Positions 1 through 5,793 of a DNA stretch of 5,793 bases are shown here, one piece after another. Source of the DNA: Emcibacter sp. (GTDB lineage: Bacteria; Pseudomonadota; Alphaproteobacteria; Sphingomonadales; Emcibacteraceae); contig JAGLJX010000268.1 in NCBI GenBank assembly GCA_023142175.1, positions 1 to 5,793 of the forward strand, read 5' to 3'. Within the stretch, counting starts at the first letter, position 1; each line of letters starts with the position of its first letter. The notes below the pieces were generated by a model that saw only the letters and a list, made by a program, of their open reading frames with translations, was not told the DNA's origin and made no database searches. Position numbers and translations under genes: made by a program.

Positions 1-2477
1 TGGATGAAGCCATGCTCGACAGTGAGCAGGCCATGGTCACTTTCCTGAATCTGATCGCGTCTGAGCCGGATATTTCCCGTGTGCCGGTCATGATTGACAG
101 CTCAAAATGGTCAGTAATCGAAGCGGGCCTGAAATGTGTGCAGGGCAAGGCCGTAGTCAATAGTATTTCCATGAAGGAAGGCAAGGAAGCCTTCATCCAT
201 CACGCAACGCTGATCAAAAATTATGGCGCGGCGGCGGTTGTCATGGCTTTTGATGAGAAGGGGCAGGCGGATACTTTGGCAAGGAAAGTGGAAATTTGCA
301 CCAAATCTTATGAAATTCTGGTTAATGAAGTGGGTTTCCCGCCGGAAGATATTATCTTTGATCCCAATGTATTCGCGGTCGCCACGGGGATTGAGGAACA
401 TAATAATTACGGCGTTGATTTCATCGAAGCCACACGAAAGATCAAAGAAACTTTGCCCTATTGCCATATCTCCGGCGGGGTCAGCAATGTATCATTCTCA
501 TTTCGCGGTAATAATCCGGTACGGGAAGCCATGCATAGCGTATTTCTCTATCACGCCATAAGTGCGGGTATGGATATGGGCATCGTTAATGCGGGCCTGA
601 TCACGGTTTATTCCGAAATTGACCCTGAACTGCGTGAGCGGGTGGAAGACGTGATCCTCAACCGCCGCGATGATGCCACCGATCGTCTGCTTGATATTGC
701 GGCAAAATTTAAAGGCGAAAAGGGTGTGCAGCTAACCGAAGACCTTAGCTGGCGCGAGAACGCGGTAGAGGAACGCCTGTCCCATTCGCTGGTGAAAGGC
801 ATTACCGCCTATATAGAGGAAGACACCGAAGAGGCCCGTCAAAAATCGAGCAAGGCACTGGATGTCATCGAAGGGCCATTGATGGATGGTATGAATGTGG
901 TCGGTGACCTGTTTGGCTCTGGCCAGATGTTCTTACCCCAAGTGGTAAAATCAGCCCGCGTGATGAAACAGTCCGTGGCTTATCTGTTGCCTTTTATTGA
1001 AGCTGAGAAGGCTAAGTCAGGCGGTATCAGCACAAAGGGTAAAATCCTGATGGCGACGGTCAAGGGTGATGTCCATGATATTGGCAAAAATATCGTTGGC
1101 GTTGTTCTTCAATGCAATAATTACGAGATTGTCGATTTGGGTGTCATGGTGTCTTATGAGAAAATTCTGCAAACGGCGCGTGAGGAAAATGTCGATATTA
1201 TCGGGCTGTCCGGCCTGATCACGCCGTCATTGGAAGAAATGACACAAGTTGCCAGTGAAATGCAGCGGCAGGAATTTGACATTCCGGTTATGATAGGTGG
1301 GGCGACTACATCCAAGATTCATACGGCGGTTAAAATTGCGCCGAACTATAACCAACCGGTGATCCATGTGCTGGATGCATCGCGGGCGGTGGGGGTTGCC
1401 AGTAATCTGCTCAGTGAAACTCAGAAGGAGGCTTATGTGGCAAGCGTTGCCAATGAATATCAGGAAATGCGTGACCGTCATGCACGCGGCAAGAAAAAGA
1501 AAGACCGCATCACTATTGGTGAATGTCGGGATAATGGATATCCCATAGACTGGACGGTTTATATGCCGCCCAAACCATCTTTCCTCGGGGTAAAATCCTT
1601 TGATGATTATGATCTGGGTAAGCTGGTTGACCGTATCGACTGGACACCATTTTTCCGCACATGGGAACTGGCGGGAACCTATCCGAAAGTCCTGAAAGAT
1701 CCGGTTGTCGGGGAAATTGCCAGCAATCTGTTCGTCGAAGCGGAAGCTATGCTGAAATCTATTCAGGACGAAAAATGGCTGACGGCGCGTGCCTCTATCG
1801 GGTTCTGGCCGGCACAATCGGTCGGTGATGATGTGGCGTTATATACCGATGAAAGCCGCGCTGAATTACTGGAAACAGTACCGTTCCTGCGTCAGCAAAT
1901 CCGCAAAAGGCAAGGCAGCTACAACATGTGTCTGTCCGACTATGTGGCACCGGAGGATAGCGGAAAACATGATTACCTTGGTGGTTTTGTGGTCACTACC
2001 GGAATTGGCATTGAAGAAAAACTGAAAGAATTTCAGGCCACATTTGATGACTTTAACGATATTCTTCTGAAATCTCTGGCCGATAGATTGGCCGAAGCCT
2101 TTGCCGAACATATGCATGAGATGGTTCGTAAAGAATATTGGGGTTATGCGGCAGATGAAAATCTTACCAATCAGGAAATGATCAGGGAAAGATATGACGG
2201 CATCCGCCCCGCACCAGGTTATCCCGCTTGCCCTGATCATACGACAAAATCTGATTTATTCCGGCTTTTGGACGGCGGCAACAGAGCAGGTGTCACCCTG
2301 ACCGACAGTATGGCCATGCTACCCGCCGCATCCGTATCCGGCTATTATTTCAGCCATCCAAAATCTCAGTATTTCGGCATCGGCAAAATTGGTGATGATC
2401 AGCTAGAGGATTACGCCCGCCGCAGGGGCATGGACTTAGCAGACGTGAAACGCTGGCTCGCTAGTAATATTATGTAG
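1..2477 (+). CDS. metH: Cobalamin-dependent methionine synthase, 5'-truncated by the window edge
   Basis: MetH transfers a methyl group from 5-methyltetrahydrofolate through methylcobalamin to homocysteine in the cytoplasm, giving methionine and tetrahydrofolate. The frame is open from base 3, and about 824 codons remain of a protein near 1,227 residues in E. coli, so roughly the first 400 (the zinc/homocysteine domain) lie upstream. Numbering from the Met at base 12, the pterin-binding domain covers about 1-215 ([27 protein letters not shown]). The B12 cap covers about 247-336 ([29 protein letters not shown]). The cobalamin domain covers about 337-492, with the lower axial ligand His355 in GDVHDIGKN. 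The AdoMet reactivation domain runs to the end, with [12 protein letters not shown] (Arg732) and SGYYFSHP. All visible motifs are intact. The short C-terminus (WLASNIM) lacks the few extra residues of the E. coli protein. No cobalamin riboswitch can be judged because the 5' end is absent. Identification is from remembered close similarity to E. coli MetH. Confidence 0.98.
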   Translation, partial: DEAMLDSEQAMVTFLNLIASEPDISRVPVMIDSSKWSVIEAGLKCVQGKAVVNSISMKEGKEAFIHHATLIKNYGAAAVVMAFDEKGQADTLARKVEICTKSYEILVNEVGFPPEDIIFDPNVFAVATGIEEHNNYGVDFIEATRKIKETLPYCHISGGVSNVSFSFRGNNPVREAMHSVFLYHAISAGMDMGIVNAGLITVYSEIDPELRERVEDVILNRRDDATDRLLDIAAKFKGEKGVQLTEDLSWRENAVEERLSHSLVKGITAYIEEDTEEARQKSSKALDVIEGPLMDGMNVVGDLFGSGQMFLPQVVKSARVMKQSVAYLLPFIEAEKAKSGGISTKGKILMATVKGDVHDIGKNIVGVVLQCNNYEIVDLGVMVSYEKILQTAREENVDIIGLSGLITPSLEEMTQVASEMQRQEFDIPVMIGGATTSKIHTAVKIAPNYNQPVIHVLDASRAVGVASNLLSETQKEAYVASVANEYQEMRDRHARGKKKKDRITIGECRDNGYPIDWTVYMPPKPSFLGVKSFDDYDLGKLVDRIDWTPFFRTWELAGTYPKVLKDPVVGEIASNLFVEAEAMLKSIQDEKWLTARASIGFWPAQSVGDDVALYTDESRAELLETVPFLRQQIRKRQGSYNMCLSDYVAPEDSGKHDYLGGFVVTTGIGIEEKLKEFQATFDDFNDILLKSLADRLAEAFAEHMHEMVRKEYWGYAADENLTNQEMIRERYDGIRPAPGYPACPDHTTKSDLFRLLDGGNRAGVTLTDSMAMLPAASVSGYYFSHPKSQYFGIGKIGDDQLEDYARRRGMDLADVKRWLASNIM

Positions 2478-2505
2478 GTATTATGGTATATGGTTTTTCA
2501 AGGAA

Positions 2506-3627
2506 TTAAACTCGTACTAAGTCTATCAGACGTTCAAACGCGTAAAGTGCAGGTCGCCTTCCTGAGGCTTCTTCGAGTGTAATAATAATATTTTTATCGA
2601 GTAGTGCCCTAGTAAACCTTGCCGCAGAGGCGGAAGGTATACCACTATTTGAAGTAAATTTATTATTTCTGAAAACCGGATTGGTAAAAACGAAATCTAA
2701 TGCGTTAACACTCCACTTTGAAGATAAAATATTGGCAAATATATTTTTCATTTCCTCATAAAGTGCCTGGATATTCTCTGCTATTATGAGGTTTCTTTTT
2801 GCTTGTTGTTCTATGGCGTCTAAGAAAAAGGCACACCAGCTGTCCCAATCACCATCTGCTGAAACATTCCGCATTATATCTATATATAAGTCTTTATGTT
2901 CTTCGAAATAACCACTTATATAAAAATGAGGCGCGGATATAGTATGAGACGACCATAGCATAAGCGTGATTAGCATTCTCCCGATACGCCCGTTTCCATC
3001 TTTAAAAGGGTGAAGCGCTTCAAATTCTATATGCGCCATTGCTGCCTTAAGGAGTGCCGTATGTTCACTATCATTTATATAATCAAATAAGGCATCGAGG
3101 CCATCCTGTAACTTTTCGGGTTTAATCGGTATAAATAGAATATCCCTTTTATGTTTATCAGCTAGATAATTTTGCTCATTTTTGAATTTACCTGGAGATT
3201 TTGCCGCTCCCCGGCCAAAAGAAAGTAGCTTTTGATGAATGCCTTTTATGAGCGATTGCGAAAGAGGATAACCATCGTTCATTGCGTTTTGTGCAGATTT
3301 TAATGCTCTTTGATATAAGATAGTTTCAATAACCTCATGTCTTACATTGCTTCCTTCGATAGCCCCTTCTTCGTGGTCCGCTTCGTACTTAAGAATTTCA
3401 TCTATCGTACTTATGGTTCCTTCCATTCTGGACGAAATAACAGCTTCCTGATTTCTTAAAGGGGCTAGTAATATTTCGCTGTTATGCATATTTTTGAGCA
3501 TTTGATCATAACGTGCTATGGCGTCTGTTGCATTGATGAGAGCAGGGATAAATTTTTCGTAGTTCAATGTTTTGGGCGGAAATTGATCGTAATGATAGTG
3601 AACAGCATTTTCTATATTGAGTTTCAT
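2506..3627 (-). CDS. Class II Fic family protein (AMP-transferase) with C-terminal winged-helix-like region
   Basis: Fic enzymes usually move AMP from ATP to a hydroxyl side chain of a target protein; the target here is unknown. Numbering from the ATG at 3627 (373 aa), the catalytic motif HPFKDGNGRIGR starts at His206, matching the HPFx[D/E]GNGRxGR consensus with every key residue present. SSRMEG at 65-70 fits the inhibitory motif [S/T]xxxE[G/N] with Glu69; its place before the Fic fold makes this class II, like Shewanella SoFic (about 372 aa). RDILFIPIKPEKL near 161-173 looks like the target-binding flap. Residues about 300-373 resemble the winged-helix tail of such proteins. The frame stays open to an ATG at 3675 (389 aa), but that ATG sits inside the best -10 box and a transcript from there would start downstream of it. 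MKLNIENAVHYHYDQFPP is also how relatives begin as I recall them. No clear Shine-Dalgarno precedes any candidate start (3675, 3639, 3627). The gene is AT-richer than metH, suggesting acquisition. No antitoxin gene is adjacent, as expected for self-inhibited class II. Confidence 0.95.
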   Translation of the reverse strand: MKLNIENAVHYHYDQFPPKTLNYEKFIPALINATDAIARYDQMLKNMHNSEILLAPLRNQEAVISSRMEGTISTIDEILKYEADHEEGAIEGSNVRHEVIETILYQRALKSAQNAMNDGYPLSQSLIKGIHQKLLSFGRGAAKSPGKFKNEQNYLADKHKRDILFIPIKPEKLQDGLDALFDYINDSEHTALLKAAMAHIEFEALHPFKDGNGRIGRMLITLMLWSSHTISAPHFYISGYFEEHKDLYIDIMRNVSADGDWDSWCAFFLDAIEQQAKRNLIIAENIQALYEEMKNIFANILSSKWSVNALDFVFTNPVFRNNKFTSNSGIPSASAARFTRALLDKNIIITLEEASGRRPALYAFERLIDLVRV

Positions 3628-3670
3628 GTTTTGATTCATCAAGTTGTGAAATTTATGATTATTTTTTGTA

Positions 3671-3698
3671 ATCATATCAAAAGTTTGTTGATTGTCAA
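3671..3698 (-). promoter_or_regulatory. Probable sigma70-type promoter of fic, -10 overlapping the upstream ATG
   Basis: On the minus strand TTGACA (3698-3693, perfect -35 consensus) is followed after 16 nt by TATGAT (3676-3671, five of six matches to TATAAT). Transcription would begin near 3664, about 37 nt before the preferred fic ATG at 3627. The ATG at 3675 lies within the -10 box and so would not be on this transcript. A TATCAAA box (3675-3681) overlaps the -10, so a protein binding it could shut the promoter. Found by reading consensus boxes only. Confidence 0.6.
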
Positions 3699-3750
3699 TA
3701 TTTGTGAATTTTGAATGACTAGGTGATTAGTGGTTCATATATGTGTATTT

Positions 3751-3780
3751 TTGATACCCAAACAAATCAGATGTTAAAAT
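3751..3780 (+). promoter_or_regulatory. Candidate promoter in repeat copy 1, towards the lipoprotein gene
   Basis: TTGATA (3751-3756) and TAAAAT (3775-3780) are separated by 18 nt, each matching five of six consensus positions. It points at the transglycosylase gene starting at 3896 and would give a leader of roughly 110 nt. The -35 coincides with a TTTGATA box of the repeat array. Confidence 0.35.
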
Positions 3781-3820
3781 TTTTATGTCAAATCTCTTTG
3801 AGTATCACTTTTTAGTGTTT

Positions 3821-3849
3821 TTGATATACAAACTATTTTCATCTAAAAA
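3821..3849 (+). promoter_or_regulatory. Candidate promoter in repeat copy 2, towards the lipoprotein gene
   Basis: TTGATA (3821-3826) and TAAAAA (3844-3849) are separated by 17 nt. It is the duplicated equivalent of the candidate 70 bp upstream and lies closer to the start at 3896, with a leader of about 40 nt. The -10 is weak (four of six), so this is a suggestion only. Confidence 0.35.
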
Positions 3850-3895
3850 TATTCATATCAAATATCTTGACTTTATCCCTCGCTTTTGATTCTTT

Positions 3896-4513
3896 ATGGT
3901 TATGATATTCAGATTTTTCCTAGTTGTTTTAATTATGTTGGGGCTTTTGGGGGGCTGTGCGACGCGCCCTCCGAGCAACATTAATGACAGCTGCTCAATC
4001 TTCAAAGAGAAAAGCGGCTGGTATAAGGCTATGCGTTCTGTTCAGAAACGCTATGGCACGCCGATCCATGTGCAGCTTGCCATCATCAAGCAGGAATCCA
4101 GCTTCAAACATAATGCCAAGACTGAACGTACCCATATCTTCTGGGTTATCCCCTGGGGTCGTAAGTCAACGGCCTATGGCTATGCACAGGTTAAGGACGG
4201 TACATGGGACTGGTACAAGAAGAAAACCGGCAACAGGGGCGCGGATCGGGATAATTTTGGTGATGCGGTGGATTTCATCGGCTGGTATACGACTGTCAGC
4301 CAGAAAACGCTGGGCATTTCTAAATGGGATGCGGAGAAACAATATCTGGCCTATCACGAAGGTCACGGCGGTTACAAGCGCGGGACATTCCGCAAAAAAG
4401 CTTGGCTGATGGATGTGGCGCGGAAGGTTAAACGCAACAGTATGACCTATGCCGCCCAACTGAAAAAATGCGAAGGTAGCCTCGATCGCGGTTTCTGGCT
4501 CTGGCCTTTTTAG
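3896..4513 (+). CDS. Lipoprotein with lytic transglycosylase (SLT-like) domain
   Basis: This 205-aa protein is probably a lipid-anchored lytic transglycosylase that cleaves peptidoglycan glycan strands in the periplasm. A hydrophobic signal (about 4-19) ends in the lipobox LGGC, with Cys21 as the lipidated residue; Ala follows it, so the lipoprotein would be expected in the outer membrane rather than retained inside. The lysozyme-fold motifs appear in order: QESSFKHNA with the catalytic Glu67, AYGYAQV (93-99) in place of the usual GLMQ motif, and AYHEGHGGY (152-160) in place of AYNAG. Between the first two is an aromatic segment, FWVIPWGRKS (82-91). The C-terminus ends in FWLWPF. I recall a conserved family of small alphaproteobacterial lipoproteins with this arrangement; activity is inferred from the motifs. 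ATG at 3896 or 3902 could start it; neither has a clear Shine-Dalgarno, and both leave the signal peptide intact. The stop codon begins the palindrome at 4511. Confidence 0.86.
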   Translation: MVMIFRFFLVVLIMLGLLGGCATRPPSNINDSCSIFKEKSGWYKAMRSVQKRYGTPIHVQLAIIKQESSFKHNAKTERTHIFWVIPWGRKSTAYGYAQVKDGTWDWYKKKTGNRGADRDNFGDAVDFIGWYTTVSQKTLGISKWDAEKQYLAYHEGHGGYKRGTFRKKAWLMDVARKVKRNSMTYAAQLKKCEGSLDRGFWLWPF

Positions 4514-4544
4514 AACCTTTTGTGCTTAAGCACAAAAGGTTCTA
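4511..4544. terminator. Perfect 34-bp palindrome between convergent genes, probable terminator
   Basis: The segment is a perfect inverted repeat with no mismatch: two 17-nt halves meeting at TTAA, folding to a 15-bp stem with a 4-nt loop. The left arm starts with the TAG stop codon of the transglycosylase gene; the right arm ends 3 bp before the stop of the convergent ABM-type gene. On the plus strand it is followed by a loose T-rich tract (GATTTATTGTTT), so it fits a terminator for the lipoprotein gene. Reading leftward it is followed by AAAAGGCC, with no U-tract, so termination of the minus-strand transcript would depend on the hairpin alone. Confidence 0.7.
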
Positions 4545-4547
4545 GAT

Positions 4548-4868
4548 TTATTGTTTCTCAAAAGAATATTCGCGCTCGACCTTGGCGATGCGGGTGGTAT
4601 AACTTTTATACCATTTTTTCCGGCCTAGTTCTTGTGCGGTGATATGATCTGCGACCGCTTTCCATGCTTTGATGCTGTCCAGATCCTTCCAGTAAGATAC
4701 CGAAATTCCATTATCCCCCTCATTGACGCTTTCAAAGCCAAGACAGCCGGGGTGCTTTAGCCCCAGATCCATCATATGCTCAACAGTCTGGGCATAGCCG
4801 TCATTATTATCTGTCCGCACACTGGAAAAAATCACAGCATAATAGGGTAGAGATGGTTTTTCGCTCAT
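4548..4868 (-). CDS. ABM-domain (antibiotic biosynthesis monooxygenase-like) protein
   Basis: This is a 106-aa protein with no signal peptide or membrane segment, expected in the cytoplasm. It resembles the small ABM-fold proteins grouped with HmoA-like proteins: a ferredoxin-like dimeric alpha/beta barrel. Visible family features are YYAVIFSSVRT near the N-terminus (first strand), HPGCLGFESV (39-48), the strand GISVSYWKDLDSIKAWK (54-70), and the C-terminal strand RIAKVEREYSF. Members range from monooxygenases to proteins with no known substrate, and nothing here fixes a reaction, so a functional label beyond the fold would be a guess. The ATG at 4868 is supported by AAGGG eight nucleotides upstream on the minus strand. 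It is transcribed alone, convergent with the transglycosylase gene and divergent from the receiver gene. Confidence 0.85.
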   Translation of the reverse strand: MSEKPSLPYYAVIFSSVRTDNNDGYAQTVEHMMDLGLKHPGCLGFESVNEGDNGISVSYWKDLDSIKAWKAVADHITAQELGRKKWYKSYTTRIAKVEREYSFEKQ

Positions 4869-4961
4869 AGTTTTATCCCTTTTTATAGCTGGTGCTTAAA
4901 CTCTCTGGTTTAGTTTATACAATATCAATTGCCGCGAATGACATAGATATTAAAAATGTTT

Positions 4962-4990
4962 TTGTGACAAGCTATACATAATATTATAAG
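4962..4990 (+). promoter_or_regulatory. Candidate promoter for the receiver gene
   Basis: TTGTGA (4962-4967; four of six) and TATAAG (4985-4990; five of six) are spaced by 17 nt and point at the CheY-like gene. The leader would be about 95 nt and would contain the inverted repeat at 5017-5052. The surrounding DNA is very AT-rich, so other -10-like strings occur nearby and this call is tentative. No convincing promoter was found for the divergent ABM gene. Confidence 0.3.
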
Positions 4991-5016
4991 GTACCATAAT
5001 ACAGTTGTTGATTATT

Positions 5017-5052
5017 ATTAAGGAAAATGCTGACTTAGGAGTATTCCTTAAT
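5017..5052. repeat. Inverted repeat upstream of the receiver gene
   Basis: ATTAAGGAA (5017-5025) and TTCCTTAAT (5044-5052) are perfect 9-bp inverted arms separated by 18 bp. The element ends 38 bp before the ATG at 5091. It could be an operator for a dimeric regulator or, if transcribed, a leader hairpin. It lacks a following T-tract, so it does not look like an intrinsic terminator. Confidence 0.5.
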
Positions 5053-5090
5053 GTGTAGTTATAGTAATAATAAAAATATTGAGAGTAAAT

Positions 5091-5498
5091 ATGTATAAGA
5101 ACCCTTTTGGTATATTGCGTATACTTATCATAGATGATCAAGGGTCCATGCGTTCAATCATCCGCGCCCTACTTAATAGTAACGGTATGCATTTAGTTAC
5201 CGAAGCAAGTGAAGGCGGGGAAGCCCTCAAGATAATGGCAAGAGAGAAAAAATCACTGGATGTTGTGATCTGCGACTTGCATATGAAGGGCATGGATGGA
5301 TTGGCCTTTTGCCAGAAAGTGCGCCTGTCTAAGGACCCACGCATAAAGGATGTTAAAATCATTGTGCTTACGGGTGATAAAGATACCTTTATCCACGGGG
5401 TCTCCACTCAAGTTGGAGCGGTGAGTGTTTTATCAAAGCCCGTTACGGCTGATGAATTAAAAATAGAAATAGCAAAAGCGGTTGATATTGAGTTATAA
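5091..5498 (+). CDS. Single-domain CheY-like response regulator (receiver domain only)
   Basis: This 135-aa cytoplasmic protein is a complete receiver domain with no output domain. It would accept a phosphoryl group from a histidine kinase or phosphotransfer protein and act through protein contacts. Canonical residues are all present: acidic pair Asp15-Asp16 (ILIIDDQ), phosphoacceptor Asp62 (VICDLHMKGMDG), switch Thr94 (IVLTGDKD) and conserved Lys116 (LSKPV). The frame extends to a TTG at 5079, but the ATG at 5091 is preferred: GAGAG lies five bases upstream and receivers normally begin just before the first strand. No chemotaxis or kinase gene is adjacent, so it is an orphan in this window. 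It stands between divergent ABM and co-directional DjlA-like genes, with 188 bp to the latter. Calling it CheY itself would go beyond the sequence. Confidence 0.93.
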   Translation: MYKNPFGILRILIIDDQGSMRSIIRALLNSNGMHLVTEASEGGEALKIMAREKKSLDVVICDLHMKGMDGLAFCQKVRLSKDPRIKDVKIIVLTGDKDTFIHGVSTQVGAVSVLSKPVTADELKIEIAKAVDIEL

Positions 5499-5686
5499 TT
5501 ATACGTAACCTTCTGTCTCATATAGCTTAGTCAAGCAGTGCAATAAGGCCCGATAGTGATTGTTCGTTAGTTTTTTTCATAATATTTTCCCAGCATTGTT
5601 CACTTTTTATTGTGCATAGAAATCTTGCATTTTTCCCTAGCAAAGGTGATATAGAGTGTCATGTATAAGCTAAAGGAAATTGCATA
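5499..5686. other. Intergenic region without a recognised gene
   Basis: No ORF or RNA gene is apparent in these 188 bp. A T-run (5571-5577) follows imperfect complementary sequence, but I could not pair a stem strong enough to call a terminator for the receiver gene. A promoter for the downstream gene is expected here; no -35/-10 pair was good enough to report. Confidence 0.4.
5673..5677 (+). promoter_or_regulatory. Ribosome binding site of the DjlA-like gene
   Basis: AAGGA ends nine nucleotides before the ATG at 5687. It is among the better Shine-Dalgarno matches in the window and decides the start of the truncated gene. Confidence 0.7.
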
Positions 5687-5793
5687 ATGTCTATCTGGTC
5701 TTCAATTATAGGTGGCGCTGCGGGTGGCGCAATATTGGGTGGCCCAATTGGCGCAATTATAGGGGCAATGGCTGGTCATTATATTGGCCGAAA
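5687..5793 (+). CDS. Probable DjlA-type membrane DnaJ co-chaperone, N-terminal fragment
   Basis: Only 35 codons are inside the window; the frame is still open at the right edge. The visible protein starts MSIWSSIIGGAAGGAIL and continues with GGPIGAIIGAMAGHYIGR, a short Gly/Ala/Ile-rich hydrophobic segment with repeated GxxxG spacing. I recall the same opening from DjlA-like proteins, which carry one N-terminal membrane segment, a TerB-like middle domain and a C-terminal J domain that stimulates DnaK. Neither of those later domains can be seen here. The glycine-zipper-like segment fits membrane insertion and helix packing. Alternatives are other small Gly-zipper membrane proteins. The start is supported by AAGGA upstream. 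Confidence 0.7.
   Translation, partial: MSIWSSIIGGAAGGAILGGPIGAIIGAMAGHYIGR

Larger units (their letters stand above)
3748..3870. repeat. Degenerate tandem duplication, 70-bp period, with TTTGATA/TATCAAA boxes
   Basis: Bases 3748-3798 align without gaps to 3818-3868 at 38 of 51 positions, giving two imperfect copies 70 bp apart. Each copy opens with TTTTTGATA and closes with an inverted partner: TGTCAAAT in copy 1 (3786-3793) and ATATCAAAT in copy 2 (3855-3863). In copy 2 the arms TTTGATAT (3820-3827) and ATATCAAA (3855-3862) form a perfect 8-bp inverted repeat with a 27-bp spacer. Box centres fall at 3753, 3789, 3823 and 3859, about 34-36 bp apart. A further TATCAAA sits at 3675-3681 over the fic -10. 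This looks like a regulatory array between divergent genes, but AT-rich DNA gives such boxes some chance background. Confidence 0.55.

Noticed and set aside
1227..1817. 196-aa minus-strand open frame, and other antisense frames (111-467, 608-802, 1866-2240) inside metH
   Set aside because: They are shadows of the metH reading frame, with no recognisable domain and no promoter or ribosome binding site.
3484..3714. 76-aa plus-strand frame antisense to the fic start
   Set aside because: It runs over the fic 5' coding region and promoter, with no recognisable domain.
3743..3870. Possible CRISPR remnant or phage attachment site
   Set aside because: Only two imperfect copies at 75% identity with no unique spacer pattern, no cas gene, no integrase and no tRNA nearby.
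3867..3895. TTGACT as a -35 box just before the lipoprotein start
   Set aside because: No acceptable -10 box lies 16-18 nt downstream; that position is TTCTTT, directly on the start codon.
3957..4409. 150-aa plus-strand frame and a 97-aa minus-strand frame (4166-4459) over the lipoprotein gene
   Set aside because: The main frame has a lipobox and ordered transglycosylase motifs; the overlapping frames have Arg-rich, low-information translations typical of shadows.
4950..5141. 63-aa minus-strand frame across the receiver promoter region
   Set aside because: Translation is Tyr/Asn/Ile-rich as expected from random AT-rich DNA; it overlaps the receiver start and has no family resemblance.
5550..5577. 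Possible intrinsic terminator after the receiver gene
   Set aside because: There is a run of seven T, but the upstream sequence pairs only over two or three bases, too weak to call.

Overview
The window reads as chromosomal DNA of a Gram-negative proteobacterium, most likely a moderate-GC alphaproteobacterium. The grounds are an OM-type lipoprotein lytic transglycosylase of a kind I recall from alphaproteobacteria, a DjlA-like N-terminus opening MSIW followed by Gly-rich sequence, and a single-chain cobalamin-dependent MetH. The lineage is an inference from resemblance and cannot be fixed without a search. No tRNA, rRNA, CRISPR array, insertion sequence or integrase is visible.

Layout. Positions 1-2477 (+) hold the C-terminal two thirds of metH (pterin, B12 cap, cobalamin and AdoMet reactivation domains); the homocysteine domain lies off the left edge. 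Convergent to it, only 28 bp away, is a class II Fic AMP-transferase (-), about 373 aa with the inhibitory motif at its N-terminus and a probable winged-helix C-terminus. A 268-bp AT-rich divergent region (3628-3895) separates fic from a lipoprotein SLT-type transglycosylase (+, 3896-4513). That region carries a good sigma70-like fic promoter whose -10 box overlaps the first possible fic ATG, and a degenerate tandem duplication with a 70-bp period built from TTTGATA/TATCAAA boxes. The transglycosylase stop codon lies inside a perfect 34-bp palindrome that probably ends transcription towards a convergent ABM-fold protein gene (-, 4548-4868). A 222-bp divergent region with a 9-bp inverted repeat leads to an orphan single-domain CheY-like receiver (+, 5091-5498). 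The right edge holds the first 35 codons of a probable DjlA-type membrane DnaJ co-chaperone.

How the genes relate. These are mostly single-gene transcription units in alternating orientation rather than one pathway. MetH is core one-carbon metabolism, the transglycosylase and DjlA-like protein are envelope and chaperone housekeeping, and the receiver is a signalling component without a visible partner kinase. The fic gene and its upstream region are visibly richer in A+T than metH and the transglycosylase gene, so fic looks like an accessory insertion into an otherwise ordinary neighbourhood. I do not see a clearly new multi-gene system. The most unusual stretch is the box array in the fic/lipoprotein intergenic region.
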